Assembly: GCA_963966185.1 (NCBI GenBank)
Contig: CAWZYM010000153.1
Coordinates: forward strand, 161,001-225,000
DNA: 64,000 nt
Direction: 5' to 3'
DNA from: Rhabditoides inermis
Lineage: Eukaryota > Nematoda > Chromadorea > Rhabditida > Rhabditidae
Below, one piece after another: positions 1-11,748 of the stretch (position 1 is its first letter; every line of letters begins with the position of its first letter). The translations under genes were made by a program, and so were the position numbers. The notes below the pieces were generated by a model that was not told where the DNA came from, did no database searches, and saw only the letters and a list, made by a program, of their open reading frames with translations.

Positions 1-326
1 TTCATAATCAACGACAGCCACATTTCACCAAGTATCTCGATCTCGCAAGTCGGAAACGGAATGGATGGTGCTGAACTTCGCTAATAGGACACTAGAGAAG
101 GAGTTCGGAGGAGATATGGATGAAGGGTACCTCAGTGTCTGTCTCTATTCCTTCCCTCTATCTCGCCTTATCTCTTTTTTATCTCTCTTTGTGAGTTGAT
201 TACATGTAGTTATGTAGTATCGAAGGTTGGTTGGATTGTTTCATGAGCGAGGCCACTAACTCTCCTCCCACCCTTATGGTGGTTGTTGCTAGAAGCTGTG
301 GTCTCTTGAGATTGGTTGTGGTGTTT

Positions 327-411
327 CTTGAGCGGGGCCACTAACTCTCCTTCCACCCTTATGGTGGTTGTTGCTAGAAGCTGTGGTCTCTTGAGATTGG
401 TCGTGGTGTTT
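327..411 (+). repeat. Reference copy of the 85-bp satellite monomer
   Basis: One clean monomer; the next copies start at 412 and 497, exactly 85 bp apart. It starts cttgagcgg, continues through ccactaactctcc and ccacccttatggtgg, and ends in ttggtcgtggtgttt (usually ttggttgtggtgttt). Copies differ at a few diagnostic sites: gagcgaggcc, gagcggggcc, gagcgggacc and gagtggggcc; tctc or tccc before ttgagatt; and a T run that makes some copies about 82 bp and others 87-89 bp. These variants occur in a fixed order within a block, so position in the block is conserved between units. The stretch ccacc-cttat-ggtgg is a potential 5-bp hairpin. Confidence 0.95.
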
Positions 412-953
412 CTTGAGCGGGGCCACTAACTCTCCTTCCACCCTTATGGTGGTTGTTGCTAGAAGCTGTGGTCCCTTGAGATTGGTTGTGGTGTTTCTTG
501 AGCGAGGCCACTAACTCTCCTTCCACCCTTATGGTGGTTGTTGCTAGAAGCTGTGGTCTCTTGAGATTGGTTGTGGTGTTTTTGAGTGGGGCCACTAACT
601 CTCCTTCCACCCTTATGGTGGTTGTTGCTAGAAGCTGTGGTCCCTTGAGATTGGTTGTGGTGTTTCTTGAGCGGGACCACTAACTCTCCTTCCACCCTTA
701 TGGTGGTTGTTGCTAGAAGCTGTGGTCTCTTGAGATTGGTTGTGGTGTTTTTTTGAGTGGGGCCACTAACTCTCCTTCCACCCTTATGGTGGTTGTTGCT
801 AGAAGCTGTGGTCCCTTGAGATTGGTTGTGGTGTATCTTGAGCGGGACCACTAACTCTCCTTCCACCCGTATGATGGTTGTTGCTAGAAGCTGTGGTCTC
901 TTGAGATTGGTTGTGGTGTTTCATGAGCGGGGCTTCTTCTTTCTCTCTCTCTC

Positions 954-995
<42 letters not shown>

Positions 996-1032
996 CCATA
1001 TCCCTCTCCCTCCATCCAAAGTGCAATACAGG

Positions 1033-2240
1033 TTCATAATCAACGACAGCCTTTTCTTTCACCAAGTTTCTCGATCTCGCAAGTCGGAAACGGAATGGAT
1101 GGTGCTGAACTTCGCTAATAGGACACTAGAGAAGAAGTTCGGAGGAGATATGGATGAAGGGTACCTCAGTGTCTGTCTCTATTCCTTCCCTCTATCTCGC
1201 CTTATCTCTTTTTTATCTCTCTTTGTGAGTTGATTACATGTAGTTATGTAGTATCGAAGGTTGGTTGGATTGTTTCATGAGCGAGGCCACTAACTCTCCT
1301 CCCACCCTTATGGTGGTTGTTGCTAGAAGCTGTGGTCTCTTGAGATTGGTTGTGGTGTTTCTTGAGCGGGGCCACTAACTCTCCTTCCACCCTTATGGTG
1401 GTTGTTGCTAGAAGCTGTGGTCTCTTGAGATTGGTCGTGGTGTTTCTTGAGCGGGGCCACTAACTCTCCTTCCACCCTTATGGTGGTTGTTGCTAGAAGC
1501 TGTGGTCCCTTGAGATTGGTTGTGGTGTTTCTTGAGCGAGGCCACTAACTCTCCTTCCACCCTTATGGTGGTTGTTGCTAGAAGCTGTGGTCTCTTGAGA
1601 TTGGTTGTGGTGTTTTTGAGTGGGGCCACTAACTCTCCTCCCACCCTTATGGTGGTTGTTGCTAGAAGCTGTGGTCTCTTGAGATTGGTTGTCGTGTTTC
1701 TTGAGCGGGACCACTAACTCTCCTTCCACCCTTATGGTGGTTGTTGCTAGAAGCTGTGGTCCCTTGAGATTGGTTGTGGTGTTTCTTGAGCGGGAGCACT
1801 AACTCTCCTTCCACCCTTATGGTGGTTGTTGCTAGAAGCTGTGGTCTCTTGAGATTGGTTGTGGTGTTTCTTGAGCGAGGCCACTAACTCTCCTTCCACC
1901 CTTATGGTGGTTGTTGCTAGAAGCTGTGGTCTCTTGAGATTGGTTGTGGTGTTTTTGAGTGGGGCCACTAACTCTCCTTCCACCCTTATGGTGGTTGTTG
2001 CTAGAAGCTGTGGTCCCTTGAGATTGGTTGTGGTGTTTCTTGAGCGGGACCACTAACTCTCCTTCCACCCTTATGGTGGTTGTTGCTAGAAGCTGTGGTC
2101 CCTTGAGATTGGTTGTGGTGTATCTTGAGCGGGACCACTAACTCTCCTTCCACCCGTATGATGGTTGTTGCTAGAAGCTGTGGTCTCTTGAGATTGGTTG
2201 TGGTGTTTCATGAGCGGGGCTTCTTCTTTCTCTATCTCTC

Positions 2241-2290
<50 letters not shown>

Positions 2291-3194
2291 CCATATCCCT
2301 CTCCCTCCATCCAAAGTGCAATACAGGTTCATAATCAACGACAGCCACATTTCACCAAGTTTCTCGATCTCGCAAGTCGGAAACGGAATGGATGGTGCTG
2401 AACTTCGCTAATAGGACACTAGAGAAGAAGTTCGGAGGAGATATGGATGAAGGGTACCTCAGTGTCTGTCTCTATTCCTTCCCTCTATCTCGCCTTATCT
2501 CTTTTTTATCTCTCTTTGTGAGTTGATTACATGTAGTTATGTGTATCGAAGGTTGGTTGGATTGTTTCATGAGCGAGGCCACTAACTCTCCTCCCACCCT
2601 TATGGTGGTTGTTGCTAGAAGCTGTGGTCTCTTGAGAATGGTCGTGGTGTTTCTTGAGCGAGGCCACTAACTCTCCTCCCACCCTTATGGTGGTTGTTGC
2701 TAGAAGCTGTGGTCTCTTGAGATTGGTTGTGGTGTTTTTGAGTGGGGCCACTAACTCTCCTTCCACCCTTATGGTGGTTGTTGCTAGAAGCTGTGGTCCC
2801 TTGAGATTGGTTGTGGTGTTTCTTGAGCGGGAGCACTAACTCTCCTTCCACCCTTATGGTGGTTGTTGCTAGAAGCTGTGGTCTCTTGAGATTGGTTGTG
2901 GTGTTTCTTGAGCGAGGCCACTAACTCTCCTTCCACCCTTATGGTGGTTGTTGCTAGAAGCTGTGGTCTCTTGAGATTGGTTGTGGTGTTTTTTTGAGTG
3001 GGGCCACTAACTCTCCTTCCACCCTTATGGTGTTTGTTGCTAGAAGCTGTGGTCCCTTGAGATTGGTTGTGGTGTATCTTGAGCGGGACCACTAACTCTC
3101 CTTCCACCCTTATGATGGTTGTTGCTAGAAGCTGTGGTCTCTTGAGATTGGTTGTGGTGTTTCATGAGCGGGGCTTCTTCTTTCTCTATCTCTC

Positions 3195-3248
<54 letters not shown>

Positions 3249-4496
3249 CCATATCCCTCTCCCTCCATCCAAAGTGCAATACAGGTTCATAATCAACGAC
3301 AGCCACATTTCACCAAGTTTCTCGATCTCGCAAGTCGGAAACGGAATGGATGGTGCTGAACTTCGCTAATAGGACACTAGAGAAGAAGTTCGGAGGAGAT
3401 ATGGATGAAGGGTACCTCAGTGTCTGTCTCTATTCCTTCCCTCTATCTCGCCTTATCTCTTTTTTATCTCTCTTTGTGAGTTGATTACATGTAGTTATGT
3501 AGTATCGAAGGTTGGTTGGATTGTTTCATGAGCGAGGCCACTAACTCTCCTCCCACCCTTATGGTGGTTGTTGCTAGAAGCTGTGGTCTCTTGAGATTGG
3601 TTGTGGTGTTTCTTGAGCGGGGCCACTAACTCTCCTTCCACCCTTATGGTGGTTGTTGCTAGAAGCTGTGGTCTCTTGAGATTGGTCGTGGTGTTTCTTG
3701 AGCGGGGCCACTAACTCTCCTTCCACCCTTATGGTGGTTGTTGCTAGAAGCTGTGGTCCCTTGAGATTGGTTGTGGTGTTTCTTGAGCGAGGCCACTAAC
3801 TCTCCTTCCACCCTTATGGTGGTTGTTGCTAGAAGCTGTGGTCTCTTGAGATTGGTTGTGGTGTTTTTGAGTGGGGCCACTAACTCTCCTCCCACCCTTA
3901 TGGTGGTTGTTGCTAGAAGCTGTGGTCTCTTGAGATTGGTTGTGGTGTTTCTTGAGCGGGACCACTAACTCTCCTTCCACCCTTATGGTGGTTGTTGCTA
4001 GAAGCTGTGGTCCCTTGAGATTGGTTGTGGTGTTTCTTGAGCGGGAGCACTAACTCTCCTTCCACCCTTATGGTGGTTGTTGCTAGAAGCTGTGGTCTCT
4101 TGAGATTGGTTGTGGTGTTTCTTGAGCGAGGCCACTAACTCTCCTTCCACCCTTATGGTGGTTGTTGCTAGAAGCTGTGGTCTCTTGAGATTGGTTGTGG
4201 TGTTTTTGAGTGGGGCCACTAACTCTCCTTCCACCCTTATGGTGGTTGTTGCTAGAAGCTGTGGTCCCTTGAGATTGGTTGTGGTGTTTCTTGAGCGGGA
4301 CCACTAACTCTCCTTCCACCCTTATGGTGGTTGTTGCTAGAAGCTGTGGTCCCTTGAGATTGGTTGTGGTGTATCTTGAGCGGGACCACTAACTCTCCTT
4401 CCACCCGTATGATGGTTGTTGCTAGAAGCTGTGGTCTCTTGAGATTGGTTGTGTTGTGGTGTTTCATGAGCGGGGCTTCTTCTTTCTCTATCTCTC

Positions 4497-4540
<44 letters not shown>

Positions 4541-5432
4541 CCATATCCCTCTCCCTCCATCCAAAGTGCAATACAGGTTCATAATCAACGACAGCCACAT
4601 TTCACCAAGTTTCTCGATCTCGCAAGTCGGAAACGGAATGGATGGTGCTGAACTTCGCTAATAGGACACTAGAGAAGAAGTTCGGAGGAGATATGGATGA
4701 AGGGTACCTCAGTGTCTGTCTCTATTCCTTCCCTCTATCTCGCCTTATCTCTTTTTTATCTCTCTTTGTGAGTTGATTACATGTAGTTATGTGTATCGAA
4801 GGTTGGTTGGATTGTTTCATGAGCGAGGCCACTAACTCTCCTCCCACCCTTATGGTGGTTGTTGCTAGAAGCTGTGGTCTCTTGAGAATGGTCGTGGTGT
4901 TTCTTGAGCGAGGCCACTAACTCTCCTCCCACCCTTATGGTGGTTGTTGCTAGAAGCTGTGGTCTCTTGAGATTGGTTGTGGTGTTTTTGAGTGGGGCCA
5001 CTAACTCTCCTTCCACCCTTATGGTGGTTGTTGCTAGAAGCTGTGGTCCCTTGAGATTGGTTGTGGTGTTTCTTGAGCGGGAGCACTAACTCTCCTTCCA
5101 CCCTTATGGTGGTTGTTGCTAGAAGCTGTGGTCTCTTGAGATTGGTTGTGGTGTTTCTTGAGCGAGGCCACTAACTCTCCTTCCACCCTTATGGTGGTTG
5201 TTGCTAGAAGCTGTGGTCTCTTGAGATTGGTTGTGGTGTTTTTTTGAGTGGGGCCACTAACTCTCCTTCCACCCTTATGGTGTTTGTTGCTAGAAGCTGT
5301 GGTCCCTTGAGATTGGTTGTGGTGTATCTTGAGCGGGACCACTAACTCTCCTTCCACCCTTATGATGGTTGTTGCTAGAAGCTGTGGTCTCTTGAGATTG
5401 GTTGTGGTGTTTCATGAGCGGGGCTTCTTCTT

Positions 5433-5480
<48 letters not shown>

Positions 5481-5517
5481 CCATATCCCTCTCCCTCCAT
5501 CCAAAGTGCAATACAGG
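1033..5517 (+). repeat. Tandem pair of about 2.25-kb composite units
   Basis: Anchors 1033-3286 and 3286-5518 are two successive copies of the same two-unit composite (an 11-monomer block followed by a 7-monomer block). Monomer variants run in the same order in both, including the rare ttgagaatggtcg monomer near 2634 and 4884 and the gtgtatcgaagg spacer end near 2541 and 4791. They differ mainly in CT-tract length, in a cttttctttcacc variant after the first anchor, and in a 5-bp gtgtt-type insertion near 4451 (ggttgtgttgtgg) found only in the second. Confidence 0.88.
2221..2560 (+). repeat. A-type spacer, reference copy (CT tract plus unique-like segment)
   Basis: The commonest spacer, seen in most of the 59 units. 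In order it has a ttcttctttct lead, a broken (CT)n tract, cctcttttcccatatccc, the anchor ttcataatcaacgacagcc, the stretch cggaaacggaatggatgg, aagaagttcggaggagatatg, a second pyrimidine-rich stretch, and ggttggttggattg. It then meets the next monomer block at tttcatgagcg. No convincing gene is present: reading frames are short and shift between copies. A subtype (A') reads gagaaggag instead of gagaagaag; it occurs at anchors 1, 21830, 24491, 31446, 36017 and 38349. Confidence 0.9.
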
Positions 5518-6469
5518 TTCATAATCAACGACAGCCACATTTCACCAAGTTTCTCGATCTCGCAAGTCGGAAACGGAATGGATGGTGCTGAACTTCGCTA
5601 ATAGGACACTAGAGAAGAAGTTCGGAGGAGATATGGATGAAGGGTACCTCAGTGTCTGTCTCTATTCCTTCCCTCTATCTCGCCTTATCTCTTTTTTATC
5701 TCTCTTTGTGAGTTGATTACATGTAGTTATGTAGTATCGAAGGTTGGTTGGATTGTTTCATGAGCGAGGCCACTAACTCTCCTCCCACCCTTATGGTGGT
5801 TGTTGCTAGAAGCTGTGGTCTCTTGAGATTGGTTGTGGTGTTTCTTGAGCGGGGCCACTAACTCTCCTTCCACCCTTATGGTGGTTGTTGCTAGAAGCTG
5901 TGGTCTCTTGAGATTGGTTGTGGTGTTTCTTGAGCGGGGCCACTAACTCTCCTTCCACCCTTATGGTGGTTGTTGCTAGAAGCTGTGGTCTCTTGAGATT
6001 GGTCGTGGTGTTTCTTGAGCGGGGCCACTAACTCTCCTTCCACCCTTATGGTGGTTGTTGCTAGAAGCTGTGGTCCCTTGAGATTGGTTGTGGTGTTTCT
6101 TGAGCGAGGCCACTAACTCTCCTTCCACCCTTATGGTGGTTGTTGCTAGAAGCTGTGGTCTCTTGAGATTGGTTGTGGTGTTTTTGAGTGGGGCCACTAA
6201 CTCTCCTTCCACCCTTATGGTGGTTGTTGCTAGAAGCTGTGGTCCCTTGAGATTGGTTGTGGTGTTTCTTGAGCGGGACCACTAACTCTCCTTCCACCCT
6301 TATGGTGGTTGTTGCTAGAAGCTGTGGTCCCTTGAGATTGGTTGTGGTGTATCTTGAGCGGGACCACTAACTCTCCTTCCACCCGTATGATGGTTGTTGC
6401 TAGAAGCTGTGGTCTCTTGAGATTGGTTGTGGTGTTTCATGAGCGGGGCTTCTTCTTTCTCTATCTCTC

Positions 6470-6515
<46 letters not shown>

Positions 6516-7486
6516 CCATATCCCTCTCCCTCCATCCAAAGTGCAATACAGGTTCATAATCAACGACAGCCACATTTCACCAAGTTTCTCGATCTCGCAA
6601 GTCGGAAACGGAATGGATGGTGCTGAACTTCGCTAATAGGACACTAGAGAAGAAGTTCGGAGGAGATATGGATGAAGGGTACCTCAGTGTCTGTCTCTAT
6701 TCCTTCCCTCTATCTCGCCTTATCTCTTTTTTATCTCTCTTTGTGAGTTGATTACATGTAGTTATGTGTATCGAAGGTTGGTTGGATTGTTTCATGAGCG
6801 AGGCCACTAACTCTCCTCCCACCCTTATGGTGGTTGTTGCTAGAAGCTGTGGTCTCTTGAGAATGGTCGTGGTGTTTCTTGAGCGAGGCCACTAACTCTC
6901 CTCCCACCCTTATGGTGGTTGTTGCTAGAAGCTGTGGTCTCTTGAGATTGGTTGTGGTGTTTTTGAGTGGGGCCACTAACTCTCCTTCCACCCTTATGGT
7001 GGTTGTTGCTAGAAGCTGTGGTCCCTTGAGATTGGTTGTGGTGTTTCTTGAGCGGGAGCACTAACTCTCCTTCCACCCTTATGGTGGTTGTTGCTAGAAG
7101 CTGTGGTCTCTTGAGATTGGTTGTGGTGTTTCTTGAGCGAGGCCACTAACTCTCCTTCCACCCTTATGGTGGTTGTTGCTAGAAGCTGTGGTCTCTTGAG
7201 ATTGGTTGTGGTGTTTTTTTGAGTGGGGCCACTAACTCTCCTTCCACCCTTATGGTGTTTGTTGCTAGAAGCTGTGGTCCCTTGAGATTGGTTGTGGTGT
7301 ATCTTGAGCGGGACCACTAACTCTCCTTCCACCCTTATGATGGTTGTTGCTAGAAGCTGTGGTCTCTTGAGATTGGTTGTGGTGTTTCATGAGCGGGGCT
7401 TCTTCTTTCTCTATCTCTCTCACTCTCTCTCTCTCTCTCTCCTCTTTTCCCATATCCCTCTCCCTCCATCCAAAGTGCAATACAGG

Positions 7487-10400
7487 TTCATAATCAACGA
7501 CAGCCACATTTCACCAAGTTTCTCGATCTCGCAAGTCGGAAACGGAATGGATGGTGCTGAACTTCGCTAATAGGACACTAGAGAAGAAGTTCGGAGGAGA
7601 TATGGATGAAGGGTACCTCAGTGTCTGTCTCTATTCCTTCCCTCTATCTCGCCTTATCTCTTTTTTATCTCTCTTTGTGAGTTGATTACATGTAGTTATG
7701 TAGTATCGAAGGTTGGTTGGATTGTTTCATGAGCGAGGCCACTAACTCTCCTCCCACCCTTATGGTGGTTGTTGCTAGAAGCTGTGGTCTCTTGAGATTG
7801 GTTGTGGTGTTTCTTGAGCGGGGCCACTAACTCTCCTTCCACCCTTATGGTGGTTGTTGCTAGAAGCTGTGGTCTCTTGAGATTGGTTGTGGTGTTTCTT
7901 GAGCGAGGCCACTAACTCTCCTTCCACCCTTATGGTGGTTGTTGCTAGAAGCTGTGGTCTCTTGAGATTGGTTGTGGTGTTTGTTGAGCGGGACCACTAT
8001 TTCTCCTTCCACCCTTATGGTGGTTGTTGCTAGAAGCTGTGGTCTCTTGAGATTGGTTATGGTGTTTCTTGAGCGGAACCACTATTTCTCCTTCCACCCT
8101 TATGGTGGTTGTTGCTAGAAGCTGTGGTCTCTTGAGATTGGTTGTGGTGTTTCTTGAGCGGGAACACTATTTATCCTTCCACCCTTATGGTGGTTGTTGC
8201 TAGAAGCTGTGGTCTCTTGAGATTGGTTGTGGTGTTTCTTGAGCGGGACCACTATTTCTCCTTCCATCCTTATGGTGGTTGTTGCTAGAAGCTGTGGTCT
8301 CTTGAGATTGGTTGTGGTGTTTCTTGAGCGAGGCCACTAACTCTCTTTCCACCCTTATGGTGGTTGTTGCTAGAAGCTGTGGTCTCTTGAGATTGGTTGT
8401 GGTGTTTTTTGAGTGGGGCCACTAACTCTCCTTCCACCCTTATGGTGGTTGTTGCTAGAAGCTGTGGTCCTTTGAGATTGGTTGTGGTGTATCTTGAGCG
8501 GGACCACTAACTCTCCTTCCACCCTTATGGTGGTTGTTGCTAGAAGCTGTGGTCTCTTGAGATTGGTTGTGGTGTTTCATGAGCGGGGCTTCTTCTTGCT
8601 CTCTCTCTCTCTAACTCTCTCTCTCTCTCTCTCTCTCTCCTCTCTTCCCATACCCCTCTCCCTCCATCCAAAGTTCAATACAGGTTCATAATCAACTACA
8701 GCCACACTTCACCAAGTTTCTCGATCTCGCAAGTCGAAAACGGAATGAATGGTGCTGAACTTCGCTAATAGGACACCAGAGAAGGATTTCGAGGAGATAT
8801 GGATGAAGGGTACCTCAGTGTCTGTCTCTATTCCTTCCCTCTATCTCGCCTTATCTCTTTTTATCTTTTTCTGTGGGTTGATTACATGTAGTTATGTAGT
8901 ATCGAAGGTTGGTTGGATTGTTTCATGAGCGAGGCCACTAACTCTCCTCCCACCCTTATGGTGGTTGTTGCTAGAAGCTGTGGTCTCTTGAGAATGGTCG
9001 TGGTGTTTCTTGAGCGAGGCCACTAACTCTCCTTCCACCCTTATGGTGGTTGTTGCTAGAAGCTGTGGTCTCTTGAGATTGGTTGTGGTGTTTTTGAGTG
9101 GGGCCACTAACTCTCCTTCCACCCTTATGGTGGTTGTTGCTAGAAGCTGTGGTCCCTTGAGATTGGTTGTGGTGTTTCTTGAGCGGGAGCACTAACTCTC
9201 CTTCCACCCTTATGGTGGTTGTTGCTAGAAGCTGTGGTCTCTTGAGATTGGTTGTGGTGTTTCTTGAGCGAGGCCACTAACTCTCCTTCCACCCTTATGG
9301 TGGTTGTTGCTAGAAGCTGTGGTCTCTTGAGATTGGTTGTGGTGTTTTTTTGAGTGGGGCCACTAACTCTCCTTCCACCCTTATGGTGTTTGTTGCTAGA
9401 AGCTGTGGTCCCTTGAGATTGGTTGTGGTGTATCTTGAGCGGGACCACTAACTCTCCTTCCACCCTTATGATGGTTGTTGCTAGAAGCTGTGGTCTCTTG
9501 AGATTGGTTGTGGTGTTTCATGAGCGGGGCTTCTTCTTTCTCTATCTCTCTCACTCTCTCTCTCTCTCTCTCCTCTTTTCCCATATCCCTCTCCCTCCAT
9601 CCAAAGTGCAATACAGGTTCATAATCAACGACAGCCACATTTCACCAAGTTTCTCGATCTCGCAAGTCGGAAACGGAATGGATGGTGCTGAACTTCGCTA
9701 ATAGGACACTAGAGAAGAAGTTCGGAGGAGATATGGATGAAGGGTACCTCAGTGTCTGTCTCTATTCCTTCCCTCTATCTCGCCTTATCTCTTTTTTATC
9801 TCTCTTTGTGAGTTGATTACATGTAGTTATGTAGTATCGAAGGTTGGTTGGATTGTTTCATGAGCGAGGCCACTAACTCTCCTCCCACCCTTATGGTGGT
9901 TGTTGCTAGAAGCTGTGGTCTCTTGAGATTGGTTGTGGTGTTTCTTGAGCGGGGCCACTAACTCTCCTTCCACCCTTATGGTGGTTGTTGCTAGAAGCTG
10001 TGGTCTCTTGAGATTGGTTGTGGTGTTTCTTGAGCGAGGCCACTAACTCTCCTTCCACCCTTATGGTGGTTGTTGCTAGAAGCTGTGGTCTCTTGAGATT
10101 GGTTGTGGTGTTTGTTGAGCGGGACCACTATTTCTCCTTCCACCCTTATGGTGGTTGTTGCTAGAAGCTGTGGTCTCTTGAGATTGGTTATGGTGTTTCT
10201 TGAGCGGAACCACTATTTCTCCTTCCACCCTTATGGTGGTTGTTGCTAGAAGCTGTGGTCTCTTGAGATTGGTTGTGGTGTTTCTTGAGCGGGAACACTA
10301 TTTATCCTTCCACCCTTATGGTGGTTGTTGCTAGAAGCTGTGGTCTCTTGAGATTGGTTGTGGTGTTTCTTGAGCGGGACCACTATTTCTCCTTCCATCC

Positions 10401-11748
10401 TTATGGTGGTTGTTGCTAGAAGCTGTGGTCTCTTGAGATTGGTTGTGGTGTTTCTTGAGCGAGGCCACTAACTCTCTTTCCACCCTTATGGTGGTTGTTG
10501 CTAGAAGCTGTGGTCTCTTGAGATTGGTTGTGGTGTTTTTTGAGTGGGGCCACTAACTCTCCTTCCACCCTTATGGTGGTTGTTGCTAGAAGCTGTGGTC
10601 CTTTGAGATTGGTTGTGGTGTATCTTGAGCGGGACCACTAACTCTCCTTCCACCCTTATGGTGGTTGTTGCTAGAAGCTGTGGTCTCTTGAGATTGGTTG
10701 TGGTGTTTCATGAGCGGGGCTTCTTCTTGCTCTCTCTCTCTCTAACTCTCTCTCTCTCTCTCTCTCTCTCCTCTCTTCCCATACCCCTCTCCCTCCATCC
10801 AAAGTTCAATACAGGTTCATAATCAACTACAGCCACACTTCACCAAGTTTCTCGATCTCGCAAGTCGAAAACGGAATGAATGGTGCTGAACTTCGCTAAT
10901 AGGACACCAGAGAAGGATTTCGAGGAGATATGGATGAAGGGTACCTCAGTGTCTGTCTCTATTCCTTCCCTCTATCTCGCCTTATCTCTTTTTATCTTTT
11001 TCTGTGGGTTGATTACATGTAGTTATGTAGTATCGAAGGTTGGTTGGATTGTTTCATGAGCGAGGCCACTAACTCTCCTCCCACCCTTATGGTGGTTGTT
11101 GCTAGAAGCTGTGGTCTCTTGAGAATGGTCGTGGTGTTTCTTGAGCGAGGCCACTAACTCTCCTTCCACCCTTATGGTGGTTGTTGCTAGAAGCTGTGGT
11201 CTCTTGAGATTGGTTGTGGTGTTTTTGAGTGGGGCCACTAACTCTCCTTCCACCCTTATGGTGGTTGTTGCTAGAAGCTGTGGTCCCTTGAGATTGGTTG
11301 TGGTGTTTCTTGAGCGGGAGCACTAACTCTCCTTCCACCCTTATGGTGGTTGTTGCTAGAAGCTGTGGTCTCTTGAGATTGGTTGTGGTGTTTCTTGAGC
11401 GAGGCCACTAACTCTCCTTCCACCCTTATGGTGGTTGTTGCTAGAAGCTGTGGTCTCTTGAGATTGGTTGTGGTGTTTTTTTGAGTGGGGCCACTAACTC
11501 TCCTTCCACCCTTATGGTGTTTGTTGCTAGAAGCTGTGGTCCCTTGAGATTGGTTGTGGTGTATCTTGAGCGGGACCACTAACTCTCCTTCCACCCTTAT
11601 GATGGTTGTTGCTAGAAGCTGTGGTCTCTTGAGATTGGTTGTGGTGTTTCATGAGCGGGGCTTCTTCTTTCTCTATCTCTCTCACTCTCTCTCTCTCTCT
11701 CTCCTCTTTTCCCATATCCCTCTCCCTCCATCCAAAGTGCAATACAGG
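7487..11748 (+). repeat. Two exact-length 2131-bp composite repeats (A+B units)
   Basis: Anchors 7487, 9618 and 11749 are 2131 bp apart each time, and the internal B anchors lie 1198 bp into each copy. Every marker I compared is identical in the two copies, including CT-tract lengths, which makes this one of the most recent amplifications in the array. Each composite is a 10-monomer block ending in a B spacer, then a 7-monomer block ending in an A spacer. Further copies at 14396-16526 and 17970-20100 also span 2131 bp but differ slightly in CT length (1196+935 in the former). Confidence 0.9.
8590..8920 (+). repeat. B-type spacer, reference copy
   Basis: A diverged spacer family with a shared set of changes: ttcttgctctc before the CT tract, aactacagccacacttc after the anchor, gtcgaaaacggaatgaatgg, gacaccagagaaggatttcgagg, and tttttctgtgggttg near the end. 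It occurs at anchors 8685, 10816, 15592, 19168, 21297, 23970, 30933, 35476 and 37808. All but the last are preceded by a 10-monomer block containing four monomers with ccactatttctcc-like sequence instead of ccactaactctcc. Confidence 0.9.

Larger units (their letters stand above)
1..8685 (+). repeat. Array block, copy 1 of a large internal duplication
   Basis: Unit sizes from anchor to anchor are 1032, 1295, 958, 1292, 940, 1035, 934 and 1198 bp. With the second 2.25-kb composite (3286-5518) left out, they follow the series at 24491-30933 (1030, 1289, 946, 1037, 934, 1206). Rare markers match as well: an A' spacer at the first anchor and the cttttctttcacc spacer at the second (1033 and 25521). 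Confidence 0.85.

Noticed and set aside
1044..1233. Spacer as a coding exon (frame with FANRTLEKKFGGDMDEG)
   Set aside because: The frame is broken or shifted in the B and C spacers, and the other frames of the same DNA are equally open. No consistent splice sites were seen.
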